Shown here piece after piece: positions 35,765-44,921 of a DNA stretch of 64,000 nt. The DNA lies in contig JAVJRN010000081.1 in NCBI GenBank assembly GCA_040218415.1, positions 124,001-188,000 of the forward strand, read 5' to 3'. The position numbers and the translations under genes are program-made. The stretch is from JAVJRN01 sp040218415 (GTDB lineage Bacteria; Bacteroidota; Bacteroidia; Cytophagales; Cyclobacteriaceae). Position 1 is the stretch's first letter. Each line of letters opens with the position of its first letter. The notes beneath the pieces were generated by a model. It ran no database searches. It was not told the origin of the DNA and worked only from the letters and a program-made list of their open reading frames with translations.

Positions 35765-36445
35765 TTGGGATACATTGTTAGCTTAAAGTTTGTTGTGATT
35801 GTGGCTTTTCTGTATTCTGGCACAACCAATATTTTCGCTCAGTCTACTTATGGCGGTTTTTTTCCTGAAGCAGCATTGACAAAACAATTAAGTGAAAGAT
35901 ATTTCATTAAAACAAAAATTGAATCACAGCATGGCTTGTTTGGCGAAACAACAAGAAGAGCTGAAGGCGAAAGCTATTTTCATTACAGAACGGACTTACA
36001 AGGGTTTGTCGGTTATCAATTATTGCCCAAATCGAAAGTTGCCTTCGGTTATCAATACCGTTTCGACCCTGAAGGAACCCACCATCGCACCATTCAGCAG
36101 ATAGCTTTTCAGCCCGATAACAAGCGTTGGCAGCACCGTGTGCGTACAGATCAGACATTCGAGAAACGAGAATCTATTACCTGGCGTATCAGATATCGAA
36201 TGCGGTATAGTAAGCATTTTCCTCATAGTAACGTTTATATATTATTATCCAATGAAGCGCTGTATGCTTTTCAGGATCAAACTTGTGCTTGGGAGAATAG
36301 ATTAGTCTTGAGTCTTGGGAGAAACCTGAGAGACAAAAGTCGACTAGAAATAGGCCCTGATTATAGGATTGATGCAGACCTTGGAGGGGAATTGAGAACG
36401 AGATGGTGGTTGAAAGTTGGATGGTTTTACAGCATAAAGAAATAG
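35765..36445 (+). CDS. DUF2490 outer-membrane protein
   Basis: The frame is open from 35630, but the signal peptide VSLKFVVIVAFLYSGTTNIFAQ supports a start near the TTG at 35765 (226 aa). A TTG at 35696 overlapping the transporter stop is the alternative. No ATG fits, which is odd. The mature part has short beta strands with the DUF2490 pattern: YFIKTKIESQHG, YRTDLQGFVGYQLLPKSKVAFGYQYRF and WRIRYRMRYS, ending in an aromatic-rich strand. It is likely a small outer-membrane beta-barrel. It follows the transporter and may finish this uptake operon. Confidence 0.7.
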   Translation: MGYIVSLKFVVIVAFLYSGTTNIFAQSTYGGFFPEAALTKQLSERYFIKTKIESQHGLFGETTRRAEGESYFHYRTDLQGFVGYQLLPKSKVAFGYQYRFDPEGTHHRTIQQIAFQPDNKRWQHRVRTDQTFEKRESITWRIRYRMRYSKHFPHSNVYILLSNEALYAFQDQTCAWENRLVLSLGRNLRDKSRLEIGPDYRIDADLGGELRTRWWLKVGWFYSIKK

Positions 36446-36507
36446 TAATAGTATTATTGTCTTAATGTTTCCATTGTTAATTTTATGTTAATAAAAATGC
36501 TTTGAAT

Positions 36508-36861
36508 ATGGAAACGGCTATTGAAGAACGAATAATAAAATTGAGGAGGAGCACGCTACCACTTTTCGAAAAATTTACTACCAATCAGGAGGCATGTCTT
36601 AAGAAATTCAATTCTTCAAAGAGAATGCGTTCGTTACAAGCGGAGATTAGAGTGGTATATGGGGCGATGGTCTTGTTGGCCTTAGTCACAGGGCTTTTAA
36701 GCTTTTTAGAAAAAGACCATACCAGTGTGCAAGGATTTTTATTGCTAGCCATCATCAGTCTTATGCTACTTAAAAATGATATTCAACGAAGAATAATTCT
36801 GCTCGAGGAGGCGAAGTTTTTGAAACGGATAGCCAAGAAATTGAATATAGACTTGATCTGA
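36508..36861 (+). CDS. Small two-helix membrane protein, unknown
   Basis: 117 aa from the ATG at 36508. A charged N-terminal region (1-45) is followed by two hydrophobic segments at about 50-65 and 75-92 (GAMVLLALVTGLLSFL, GFLLLAIISLMLL) and a basic tail (FLKRIAKKLNIDLI). I do not recognise it. It is alone between the DUF2490 gene and the AT-rich region before the AAA ATPase gene. The start and hydrophobic pattern are plausible, so it is probably a real gene. Confidence 0.6.
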   Translation: METAIEERIIKLRRSTLPLFEKFTTNQEACLKKFNSSKRMRSLQAEIRVVYGAMVLLALVTGLLSFLEKDHTSVQGFLLLAIISLMLLKNDIQRRIILLEEAKFLKRIAKKLNIDLI

Positions 36862-37098
36862 CTTTATAATTGATATTTCATGCTAGTGATGCTTCATTGT
36901 GCCTAATGATTAAGCGGATAGGAGGTTACGTATGTTGTGCTCATGGTTTCGAAAGTTGATAATATAGAAGGCCAAATCAAAAGCGTGAACAATTGATTTA
37001 CTGTTGATTCAATTTTTTCTGCAAAGTTGAAAATTGACAATTTATAGCGGTAGGCACGAGTTGATAATTCCCTTCGACGGTTTTTTATTTACTTATAC
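36862..37098. other. AT-rich intergenic region before the operator array
   Basis: No gene, tRNA or hairpin terminator is evident. The stretch leads into the spaced palindromic sites described next. Base composition is more AT-rich than the flanking genes. Confidence 0.4.
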
Positions 37099-37214
37099 TG
37101 TGTATCCGGTTGTATTTTTTATTGGTTTATATGTGTGATCATATACACTTATTAATGTAAATATTGTGTATTAGATTACACATTAAAAATTTAATATGTA
37201 CATTTGACTACACA
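37099..37214 (+). promoter_or_regulatory. Array of spaced TGTGTA-N6-TACACA sites
   Basis: Four sites share one layout of two 6-bp arms around a 6-bp spacer. They are 37099-37116 (only the left arm TGTGTA is conserved), 37132-37149 (TGTGTG and TACACT), 37165-37182 (perfect TGTGTA and TACACA) and 37197-37214 (TGTACA and TACACA). Their centres are 33, 33 and 32 bp apart, close to three helical turns. The array ends 11 bp before the AAA ATPase start. This looks like cooperative binding of a dimeric repressor or activator, possibly the gene's own autoregulator. Confidence 0.65.
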
Positions 37215-37224
37215 TTATTAAATT

Positions 37225-38412
37225 ATGGATGTACTATTAGAAGCTTACAACAGAAAGTTATCTTTTGTTTCTGGTCGTTTTGAGCGCTATATGCTCAAGG
37301 ACATGTCATGGAAGTCAAGGCTGATTGCTATCAAAGGTGCCCGAGGCGTAGGTAAGACTACCTTGATGTTGCAAAGCATCAAGCGGAACCTCAACCCTGA
37401 GCAAGCCATTTACATGAGTTTAGATAATATTTACTTTTCTCAACACAGCCTTTACGAAACGGTATCGACATTAGAAAAAAGAGGTGTGGAGCATTTCTAT
37501 ATAGATGAAGTACATAAGTACCCCTCATGGGCTCGGGAGATTAAAAACTTGTATGATGACTTTCCAGCTATTAAACTGGTTATTTCAGGCTCATCTATTT
37601 TGGAACTCCAAAAAGGTGATGCAGATCTGAGTAGGAGAATGATTTCGTATACATTGAAACCCATGTCTTTCAGAGAGTATTTGGAGATATCGGAAATTTA
37701 CACATCGGAAAGTTTCTCTCTTGAAGAGCTATTGGCTTCTCATGTGAAAATAACTAAGGACATACTGGCTGAAATAAAACCACTCCGTCACTTTTCGGAA
37801 TATTTGCGGTTTGGATCATATCCTTACTCGCTCGAAGGTCATGAAACATTTCATGAAAAACTTCGAAATACGATCAATGTGATCATCGATTCGGACTTAC
37901 CTTCCATTCTCAACATTGACTATGCACATAGCTTGAAACTTAAAAAATTGCTTGCGTTCATAGGTAGCAATACGCCATACAAGCCAAATATTCAAAAGTT
38001 GGCAGAGCAGATTCAGATTGATAGAAGAACGGTATATCAATACTTGGATATACTTAATAGCTCCGAACTTATCAGTTTGCTAGAGACAGATAAGAAAGGA
38101 GATACTAGGCTTTCAAAACCAGAAAAGGTATACATGAGTACGACATCACTTGCTTACGCATTGAATGCCCATGCAGATATTGGTACTATCAGAGAAACAT
38201 TTTTTTATTCACAAATGAAAAACCTACACCAAGTAAATTATTCGAAAGTTGGAGATTTCTTAGTCAACAATAATTACATATTTGAAGTAGGGGGGAAGAG
38301 TAAAAGTTTTGAACAAATAAAGGATATGGATAACAGCTTCGTAGTGAAGGATGATATTGAAACAGGACACTTCAATACTATACCTCTATGGTTATTTGGG
38401 TTTATGTATTGA
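37225..38412 (+). CDS. DUF4143-type AAA ATPase
   Basis: 395 aa. Walker A GARGVGKT at 38-45 and Walker B FYIDEVHKY (D94, E95) mark the AAA_14 ATPase domain (about 15-150, with VISGSSILELQKGDADLSRR as sensor region). A winged-helix-like segment at about 255-300 (QKLAEQIQIDRRTVYQYLDIL) precedes a degenerate DUF4143 nuclease-fold end (FEVGGKSKSFEQIKD). Such ATPases are common, mobile in phylogeny and of unknown function. It is a single gene with its own elaborate upstream region of four spaced palindromic sites. The internal HTH makes autoregulation conceivable. Confidence 0.85.
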   Translation: MDVLLEAYNRKLSFVSGRFERYMLKDMSWKSRLIAIKGARGVGKTTLMLQSIKRNLNPEQAIYMSLDNIYFSQHSLYETVSTLEKRGVEHFYIDEVHKYPSWAREIKNLYDDFPAIKLVISGSSILELQKGDADLSRRMISYTLKPMSFREYLEISEIYTSESFSLEELLASHVKITKDILAEIKPLRHFSEYLRFGSYPYSLEGHETFHEKLRNTINVIIDSDLPSILNIDYAHSLKLKKLLAFIGSNTPYKPNIQKLAEQIQIDRRTVYQYLDILNSSELISLLETDKKGDTRLSKPEKVYMSTTSLAYALNAHADIGTIRETFFYSQMKNLHQVNYSKVGDFLVNNNYIFEVGGKSKSFEQIKDMDNSFVVKDDIETGHFNTIPLWLFGFMY

Positions 38413-38595
38413 GCGCAGCTTGAGTCATTCCCAATAGCCAATATCATATCTTGGTTGTCACCGATGGAAATTATGTTGGCGTAAAATGTGACTCATGATC
38501 TTGTTCAAAAGTTGTTGTTTCGTAATATGCCTGGCTCATGTTATCTTTTGCTCCCTAACGTTTATCTGAATCAAAGAAAATTTACAACTTTGAAC

Positions 38596-39306
38596 GTGCC
38601 AAATAAATATTTTCAATTTAAAAAATTCCGCATTGATCAATCCCAAACGGCCATGAAAGTGACTACCGAGGGAGCCATCTTAGGGGCAATCGCTACCGTA
38701 GAAAACCCTCGTCGAATCCTCGACATTGGTGCCGGAACTGGACTGATAAGCTTGATGTTGGCGCAGCGATACGAACGAGCAGTCATTGATGCTGTTGAAA
38801 TAGACAACCAAGCAGTGGCTGACGCACGCTTTAATTTTGACCAGTCACCTTGGAAGGAGAGACTTCATCTTTTTGAAGCAGATGTCAGAAAATGGGATTC
38901 CCCTTCTCGTTATGACATGATCGTGTCGAATCCTCCGTTTTTTAAAGGCTCTTTGAAATCGACCAACGTACAAAAGAATACGGCCATTCATAATGATCTC
39001 CTTTCACAAAAAGACTTAGTGGATATTGCATCGAGACTGTTAGCAGATCAAGGAAAGTTTGTGGTAATATATCCCGAATTTGAGTCTATTCAGCTAACAG
39101 AAATCGCAAAGAATTTTGGATTATACGTTGAAAAGCAAATTGATATTTACGACCATAAAGATGCCTCTATTCTAAGACGAATTGTGACTTTTGGCAGGCA
39201 GTCATCAAGCGTCGATAAGTCTATTTTCATTATAAAAAGAGAAAAAAGAGGAGCTTACACCGAGCAGTTTGTTGACTTGATGCATCCTTTCTACTTATAT
39301 CTCTAG
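38596..39306 (+). CDS. trmN: TrmN6-like tRNA1(Val) A37 N6-methyltransferase
   Basis: 236 aa from the GTG at 38596 (VPNKYFQFKKFRIDQ); the frame is open further upstream but that extension does not resemble the family. SAM-binding motif ILDIGAGTGLISLMLAQR, acidic ribose loop AVEIDNQAVADA, and catalytic NPPF (SNPPFFKG) that places the target adenine. The start QFKKFRIDQSQTAMKVTTEG matches YfiC/TrmN6 closely. It adds a methyl group to A37 of tRNA1(Val). It is a single gene; the convergent TldE-like gene ends 7 bp away. Confidence 0.9.
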   Translation: MPNKYFQFKKFRIDQSQTAMKVTTEGAILGAIATVENPRRILDIGAGTGLISLMLAQRYERAVIDAVEIDNQAVADARFNFDQSPWKERLHLFEADVRKWDSPSRYDMIVSNPPFFKGSLKSTNVQKNTAIHNDLLSQKDLVDIASRLLADQGKFVVIYPEFESIQLTEIAKNFGLYVEKQIDIYDHKDASILRRIVTFGRQSSSVDKSIFIIKREKRGAYTEQFVDLMHPFYLYL

Positions 39307-39313
39307 TCTCGCA

Positions 39314-41035
39314 TTAGTTATTTATCAATGGACTAGGAATAGTCATTTGGTATTTTCTTACCTGCTTATCTTGCGTATTGTTGAGTTCAAATCCATCGAG
39401 CAATATCACTTTAGGAGCAATAATTGAAATAGGGGAGCCCATACCATCTCGCCCGTTCATGAAATTAGCCAGTGCCAATTCCTCGGACATCAGCGCAATC
39501 TTCAGCATCTCATTTCTTTGCCCAAAATTAAGATTGTTGACTCTTATTCTTTCTTCTCTTCCATCTTCAACATACACTTTGTAGGCTTCAAACATGGACG
39601 TGGTATTCCCAATAGTATTCAAGGTTCTAAAGATTATTCCATAATCAAGGCCAAGTTGTGCTACTTTTTCTAAAAGCTGATTTTTAGCATCTGCTTCTTT
39701 TGTAGGTCTTGTTGATTTGACAAAAATTGTGCTTGGCGTTACTTGCTTATAACTTGCTAATCCCGTGAAATTCATTTTGCTATGGCCTGTAGCAAATGGG
39801 GAGAGCAGCGTTGGTGTTCTACCAGCAAGTTCTGCTATTTTTTTGCCGTTTTCTACCAATATAATGGTGTCGGGAGGGATCACGCCTTCTCCATCAATCG
39901 TAATGCTGCCAAGGACTTTTTCGTTATTAAAAGACTTTAATTGAGGAAGCGCAACAACCTGAAGATCCGATTTTCCTAATCTAGCTGCCTCAGTAACAAT
40001 AAGTTTTTGAAGCTCATTTATTTGGCTCTCCATATCCGTTTGGTTATTGCGAACCAATTCTGGTCTATAACCAATTATCGACGATGCACTGCCCACAAGT
40101 TGCCCTAAAAAGAAGCTCGAAACCATGGCGCCTTCAATCAGCACAGGGCCATAGTAAAGATCAGAGTATTCTTCCATGGAAGAAATATCAGTCATGTATT
40201 GATAGGCAATGTCGATATCATTTTTAATCACGGAGGAACTAATATTTATATCAGTACTGTCATGGTAATAGTTCAAATCAACACTTAAAAATTGTCCCTG
40301 ATCATCAAGTTTCTGACATAAAATATTCAACCTCGAAAAATCATAAGGCTCAATGATTTTCGTGCCTTCCGAATTGATAAAATAATGATCCACCTTTCTA
40401 GCGTCGAAACTAACCATTGACCTCCACAAGTCGGTCTTATCCAGAAAAACCTCACTCAGTTTGGCTAATGATTTTTTCTTTTGATCAAAGTCTGGCAATT
40501 CATTTTCACTGAGTTTCTGACGGTTGAGCACGGGTGTTTTGTACAGGTCAGCGAGTGGTAATTTAGGGTTTTCGTTTTCTGCTAAAAACTCTATTTTACT
40601 TTTATACAATTTGGAAGCAGTTTGGAAAACATTGTTGGTTGATTTCCAAAGGGCGCGGCGGATTCCATCTTTGTTGTTGTCTAAAGGTAAGGCGGCATAG
40701 CTGAAATCATAATTGCTGAGTAATCCGGGATCATCATAGTTTTCATCGCTTATGCTATAGTTGCCAATCATTACGCGTGAGTACCAGCTTTTTCCAGAGT
40801 CTATGGCTGCACTGTAGATTGCACCAAGATTTGCCTCAATTGACATGTTTCGAATGTTCGAGATGCCATAGCTGATAAAAAAAGGTTGTACACCTTCATC
40901 ATTTTTGAGTTCTTTCATGTTTCTATCCAATTCCTCTTCCATACTACTCAAAATCGGAAGTGAGCCTTGACCAGAAGAGGAAAATAAAATAGTGGAAAGG
41001 AATACGGATGTCACGAAGAGTTTTTTCAGTTGCAT
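39314..41035 (-). CDS. Exported TldE/PmbA-like protein lacking metal site
   Basis: 573 aa with a signal peptide (LFVTSVFLSTILFSSSGQG). The fold follows the TldD/PmbA family: middle domain with YFINSEGTKIIEPY, then C-terminal domain with ITIDGEGVIPPDTIILVENGK and LASYKQVTPSTIFVKSTRP. At the place of HExxxH the sequence reads FFLGQLVGSA. The C-terminal Cys ligand region (compare GYCGAESG in its neighbour) reads GRDGMGSP. It therefore has no metal centre and is probably the inactive partner of the metalloprotease encoded 2 bp upstream. The frame is intact, so it is not a pseudogene. Confidence 0.82.
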   Translation of the reverse strand: MQLKKLFVTSVFLSTILFSSSGQGSLPILSSMEEELDRNMKELKNDEGVQPFFISYGISNIRNMSIEANLGAIYSAAIDSGKSWYSRVMIGNYSISDENYDDPGLLSNYDFSYAALPLDNNKDGIRRALWKSTNNVFQTASKLYKSKIEFLAENENPKLPLADLYKTPVLNRQKLSENELPDFDQKKKSLAKLSEVFLDKTDLWRSMVSFDARKVDHYFINSEGTKIIEPYDFSRLNILCQKLDDQGQFLSVDLNYYHDSTDINISSSVIKNDIDIAYQYMTDISSMEEYSDLYYGPVLIEGAMVSSFFLGQLVGSASSIIGYRPELVRNNQTDMESQINELQKLIVTEAARLGKSDLQVVALPQLKSFNNEKVLGSITIDGEGVIPPDTIILVENGKKIAELAGRTPTLLSPFATGHSKMNFTGLASYKQVTPSTIFVKSTRPTKEADAKNQLLEKVAQLGLDYGIIFRTLNTIGNTTSMFEAYKVYVEDGREERIRVNNLNFGQRNEMLKIALMSEELALANFMNGRDGMGSPISIIAPKVILLDGFELNNTQDKQVRKYQMTIPSPLINN

Positions 41036-41037
41036 GA

Positions 41038-42687
41038 CTAGTTTTTTAATTGATTTGGGTCTACCAAAATTGGCTGCTCCACGTTACTTTCCATACTCTT
41101 TTGCGTTTCTATTTTCTTCACTAAAAGAGCAGGAGACAAAGCCGTCACAGGCACATATCCTGATTCAGCGCCACAATAACCGTAAAACGCTTCTAGCTTT
41201 TCGCCGGTAGCGAGGATTTGAGAAAACATCGTTAATGGAGTACCTATAAGATCTACACCTCTTACCAGTTGGTCAGGACTTCCATCCACGAAAACCTTGT
41301 ATACTTCTGTCGGAGCTATACTGAAGGCGTTGGGTCGATAGCGATCGGTCATGGTATAACCGCCAGCTACCTGGTTGATAAAATAACCATAGGATTTTCC
41401 TTGACGCTTACATTCCTTAAGGAGGGCTTTCTTCAAAGCTTCATCACTTTTGGTCTTATCACTTTTTACAATAAGATTGGATTGTCTGGAAACGGGAGAA
41501 AAACCAGCTTGTGCTCTGGCATGACCATTTGATTTGGAGTCTTCATTGAGCGGTTTTCGGGTGTTGAGAAAGTTTTTGAGAATGCCATTTTCTACTACGT
41601 CTACCTTTTGTGCCTTTACGCCTTCATCATCGTAGATATAGCTGCCTGTCAGGTAGTATTTTTCATATTGAGTGATGGTCGGGTCAAATGAAATGTTGAT
41701 AAACTTAGGTAAAACACGTTCATTCAATTTGTCTTTGAAGGTTTGTGAGTCACTATCGTCTCCAAGTCTGTGAGACTCAATTCTGTGCCCAAATATTTCA
41801 TGAAAAAATACGCTTGCCGCACTACCACTCATGATTGCTGGGCCTGAAAATGGTTCCGCTTTTGGCGCGAGTCTTAGTTTTTCAAGCTTTTCTTTCATTA
41901 TAATAATGTCTTCGATAATATCATTCTGAGCAGGAAGAGCATCCATTGACGATGCAAAATAATTTTTATTAAGACTTATTGCCTCCCCGTCTTTAGACCT
42001 TACGCTAGCACTCATTTGTATTTCGAAAATTCCTTGATTTTGAGCGATTGAGGTGCCTTCGGAAGAGACAAAATAGTTGTCATTGTCAATGATATTTAGC
42101 CTTACTGAGGCATCAATGATGTCAGTTACATCATTAAAAGCGGCTGAAAGTTCCGTTATTCTTAATTTCCAGTTTTCGAGGTTGATGGATAAATCTACCG
42201 CTTCGTCTATATTATTGAAAGTCGCCTTTGGTACCTTTTCAAGAGAAGCAGTATTGCCTTTTTTCTCAGCTTTGGCCTTATTGTACGTGGCTGACGCAAA
42301 CTTATACATCAGATCAGTACTTAGCCAGAGACTTTGCTTTATAGCTTCTGCACCATTTTCAATGGGTAAAGGTATGAGCTGTTGATATCTGTTCAAGCCC
42401 GCTTCGGTATTGTCGAGCATGTAGTCGCCCACTCTTAAATCAATACTCAATAGTTTGCTTGGTTGCTTATTCAGTGCTGTCAAGCTCCCTAGATTCGCTT
42501 GAATAGTCGTTCGTTCAGAATCATCGATCTTATAAGCCAAATAATATACTGAGGGCATAGCTTGCGAAAGAAGCTCAAACTCTCTCGTCAATTCTTCTTT
42601 CACCACCTTTTGCAGGTCATTTTGGCCAAAAGCAAAAAATGGAATCACTGAAACGATGTAAATAACTAGACAATGAATTTTATTCAT
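41038..42687 (-). CDS. Exported TldD-family metalloprotease
   Basis: 549 aa with a signal peptide (IVSVIPFFAFGQN). TldD family: YFVSSEGTSIAQNQG, SGSAASVFFHEIFGHRIESH with zinc ligands H296 and H301 and glutamate E297, YDDEGVKAQKVDVVENGILKN, and Cys505 in GYCGAESGYVPV as the third ligand. Cytosolic TldD is about 480 aa; this form is longer and exported. E. coli TldD acts with TldE to mature peptides. Here the partner encoded downstream has lost the metal site, matching that logic, but in the periplasm or outside. The substrate is unknown. Confidence 0.88.
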   Translation of the reverse strand: MNKIHCLVIYIVSVIPFFAFGQNDLQKVVKEELTREFELLSQAMPSVYYLAYKIDDSERTTIQANLGSLTALNKQPSKLLSIDLRVGDYMLDNTEAGLNRYQQLIPLPIENGAEAIKQSLWLSTDLMYKFASATYNKAKAEKKGNTASLEKVPKATFNNIDEAVDLSINLENWKLRITELSAAFNDVTDIIDASVRLNIIDNDNYFVSSEGTSIAQNQGIFEIQMSASVRSKDGEAISLNKNYFASSMDALPAQNDIIEDIIIMKEKLEKLRLAPKAEPFSGPAIMSGSAASVFFHEIFGHRIESHRLGDDSDSQTFKDKLNERVLPKFINISFDPTITQYEKYYLTGSYIYDDEGVKAQKVDVVENGILKNFLNTRKPLNEDSKSNGHARAQAGFSPVSRQSNLIVKSDKTKSDEALKKALLKECKRQGKSYGYFINQVAGGYTMTDRYRPNAFSIAPTEVYKVFVDGSPDQLVRGVDLIGTPLTMFSQILATGEKLEAFYGYCGAESGYVPVTALSPALLVKKIETQKSMESNVEQPILVDPNQLKN

Positions 42688-42750
42688 ATTGTTTTAATCC
42701 GGATAAAAAGTAAAAACTACGTTACCAAACACAAGGAAAACAGGTAGAAT

Positions 42751-44094
42751 CTATGTTTGTTTCACCTCATTGCTGATGATCCTTTCACTAAATTCAAACC
42801 CCATTTCTTCTAAGCGATCCAGTATCGGGGAATATATTTTTTTGGATGTTGGAATATGAACGCCGGTAACGTTGATCTCCCCATCCAAAATTTTATGGGC
42901 GGCAATGGCCAATGGTAAGCCTACCGTTTTTGACATGGCCGTGTTTATCTCATCGTCACCAATCGTTACCATGCTGGATTGTATTTCAACCGGTTCGCCA
43001 TTTTTGATAAAGTTGAACTTATGCCACATCACAATCATGTCGCGATCTGTTGGGTCGAGCGTCCATTTTTTCTTTAAAATATGTTCTAATATTTGTGCTG
43101 GAGTTCCTTCGGAAAGCCCTACCAGTTCATTGGAAAATAGCCCTAACCAATTCAGTTTATACATTTCATCAGAATCACGGTCTATGTTGGTATAATGAGC
43201 CAACTTGAGTTCTACCGAATCATCAGGATTAAATGATAGAAATGAGTTTATAAATTGGCGATGTGTCATTTCTGATACCTTTTCCATTTTAAAGGAATCG
43301 TCCGTAGCGCCAATTTGCACGAAGATATCCCAAGCCTTGCAAAAACCCGGTCTCCTTAATGTACCTCTGTAGAGTGTGCTTATTCCGTCCAGCTCATATA
43401 CGTTTAAGTACTTTAAAGAATCTCTGTTTGCATAGCCTTCAAAATACCCATAACCGGGAATATGAATTATTTCCGTCCGTCTGAATAGTTTTTGGTATGG
43501 GATATATTTGTAACGATTTTCCTGAATAAATTTCACAGTACCACTTCCTGCCATAACTACATTCCTAGGGTTCCAGGTAAACTTATATTGCCATGGATTA
43601 TCCTTGGAAGGATCATCCGCCAACAGGCCACCGGTAAACGTTTCAAATCCAGTCAGTTGACCACCTTCTCTTTTTATCCTGTCAAGAACTTTCATTGCCG
43701 ACATATGATCTAGACCTGGGTCTAAGCCAAGTTCCATAATGCAAGCAGCACCATGAGATTCAAATGTATCATGTAATGCCTTGATTTCATCGGACAAATA
43801 GGAGGCCGTTAATAGTGTTTTTCCAAAATTTGCGCAAAGTTTCGCCGCATGAATATGCAAGCTGGCGGGCATCATACTGATAACGATATCCGATGTTGAG
43901 ATTAATTTACTTGATGCTTCTTCGTTAAAAATGTCAAACTCAATCACATGGGCCTGTGGGAATTTGGCCATAGCCAATGCAGTATCTTTTTCGCCAATGG
44001 TTACACTCCAAGACTTCTCGGGAGCTAGAGCAATTAAATATTGTATAAGTGATGTGGAGGAGCGACCTGCGCCAAGAATTAATATCTGTTGCAT
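42751..44094 (-). CDS. Saccharopine dehydrogenase-family enzyme
   Basis: 447 aa. N-terminal Rossmann fold with ILILGAGRSSTSLIQYL at 3-19, then DIVISMMPASLHIHAAKLC and MELGLDPGLDHMSAMKVLD, typical of saccharopine reductase/dehydrogenase (Lys9-like). The C-terminal domain is at about 130-430, with GTLRRPGFCKAWDIFVQIGA. Members act in lysine metabolism or as carboxynorspermidine-type dehydrogenases. Substrate cannot be assigned from sequence alone. The SDR gene lies 70 bp upstream in the same direction. Confidence 0.88.
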   Translation of the reverse strand: MQQILILGAGRSSTSLIQYLIALAPEKSWSVTIGEKDTALAMAKFPQAHVIEFDIFNEEASSKLISTSDIVISMMPASLHIHAAKLCANFGKTLLTASYLSDEIKALHDTFESHGAACIMELGLDPGLDHMSAMKVLDRIKREGGQLTGFETFTGGLLADDPSKDNPWQYKFTWNPRNVVMAGSGTVKFIQENRYKYIPYQKLFRRTEIIHIPGYGYFEGYANRDSLKYLNVYELDGISTLYRGTLRRPGFCKAWDIFVQIGATDDSFKMEKVSEMTHRQFINSFLSFNPDDSVELKLAHYTNIDRDSDEMYKLNWLGLFSNELVGLSEGTPAQILEHILKKKWTLDPTDRDMIVMWHKFNFIKNGEPVEIQSSMVTIGDDEINTAMSKTVGLPLAIAAHKILDGEINVTGVHIPTSKKIYSPILDRLEEMGFEFSERIISNEVKQT

Positions 44095-44164
44095 TTTTGG
44101 GGTGTTGAAGTATTTTGATGATGCTTTCGAAATTATAGATAATATCGAAAGCAGTGATGCCTTT

Positions 44165-44911
44165 TCAGCTTTCTTTTTTCACTCTGGTTGCGGAAGACTG
44201 TGCAGTTGGTAAGATGAGTATATCGGCGAGATTAACGTGAGCAGGTCGAGTGACCATAAATTCAATAACCTCAGCGATATCTTGTGCATATAGCGGTTCG
44301 AAACCTTGATACACCTTTTCTGCTTTTTCTTTGTCGCCTTTAAATCTTACTTCAGAAAACTCAGTAGCAACAAGGCCGGGTTTAATTTCGGATACTTTGA
44401 TGCCGTGCTCAAGAAGATCGGTGCGCATGCCTTTGGTAATAGCGTCTACGGCAAATTTCGAAGCATTATATACGTTTCCTTTTTCATAAGATTCGATCCC
44501 AGCAATAGACCCGATGTTGATGATATGGCCAGACTTTCTACTGACCATCGAAGGGAGAATAGCTTTAGAAACATAAAGCAATCCTTTTACATTAATGTCA
44601 ATCATGGCGTCCCAATCGGCTATGTCGCCATCTTGGATATGACTCATACCATGTGCATTTCCAGCATTATTGATCAATAAGTCTATTGCTTGCCACTCTT
44701 CTGGTAGAGATGCTATTTTCTGAAAAACGTCCTTTTTATCTCTAACATCAAAGCATAATGTGATAACGTCTGTAGCGAGTCGCTCTTTTAAAGCGGCTAA
44801 TCTTTCAGCTCTTCTTCCACAGATAATCAACTTAAATTTATCTGCTAAAGCTAAAGCTGTAGCTTCCCCGATTCCGCTGGTTGCTCCTGTAATAAAGGCT
44901 ATTTTCTTCAT
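44165..44911 (-). CDS. SDR-family NADP(H) oxidoreductase
   Basis: 248 aa classical SDR: cofactor motif TGATSGIGEA at 8-17, CGRRAERL suggesting NADP preference, NNAG at 81-84, catalytic S135, Y148 and K152 (INIGSIAGIESYEKGNVYNASKFA). It resembles YdfG-type 3-hydroxy acid/serine dehydrogenases (GLVATEFSEVRFKGDKEKA). It is probably soluble and cytosolic. The porT gene ends 10 bp upstream and the saccharopine dehydrogenase gene begins about 70 bp downstream, both in the same direction. Confidence 0.9.
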   Translation of the reverse strand: MKKIAFITGATSGIGEATALALADKFKLIICGRRAERLAALKERLATDVITLCFDVRDKKDVFQKIASLPEEWQAIDLLINNAGNAHGMSHIQDGDIADWDAMIDINVKGLLYVSKAILPSMVSRKSGHIINIGSIAGIESYEKGNVYNASKFAVDAITKGMRTDLLEHGIKVSEIKPGLVATEFSEVRFKGDKEKAEKVYQGFEPLYAQDIAEVIEFMVTRPAHVNLADILILPTAQSSATRVKKES

Positions 44912-44921
44912 GCTGTTTGAA

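Noticed and set aside
37099..37214. Regular 33-bp spacing taken as a CRISPR-like array
   Set aside because: Only 6-bp arms are conserved, not a 20-40-bp repeat with unique spacers, and no cas gene is nearby.
39314..41035. TldE-like gene as a decayed pseudogene
   Set aside because: The frame is full length with an intact signal peptide; the loss of metal ligands matches a structural partner role.
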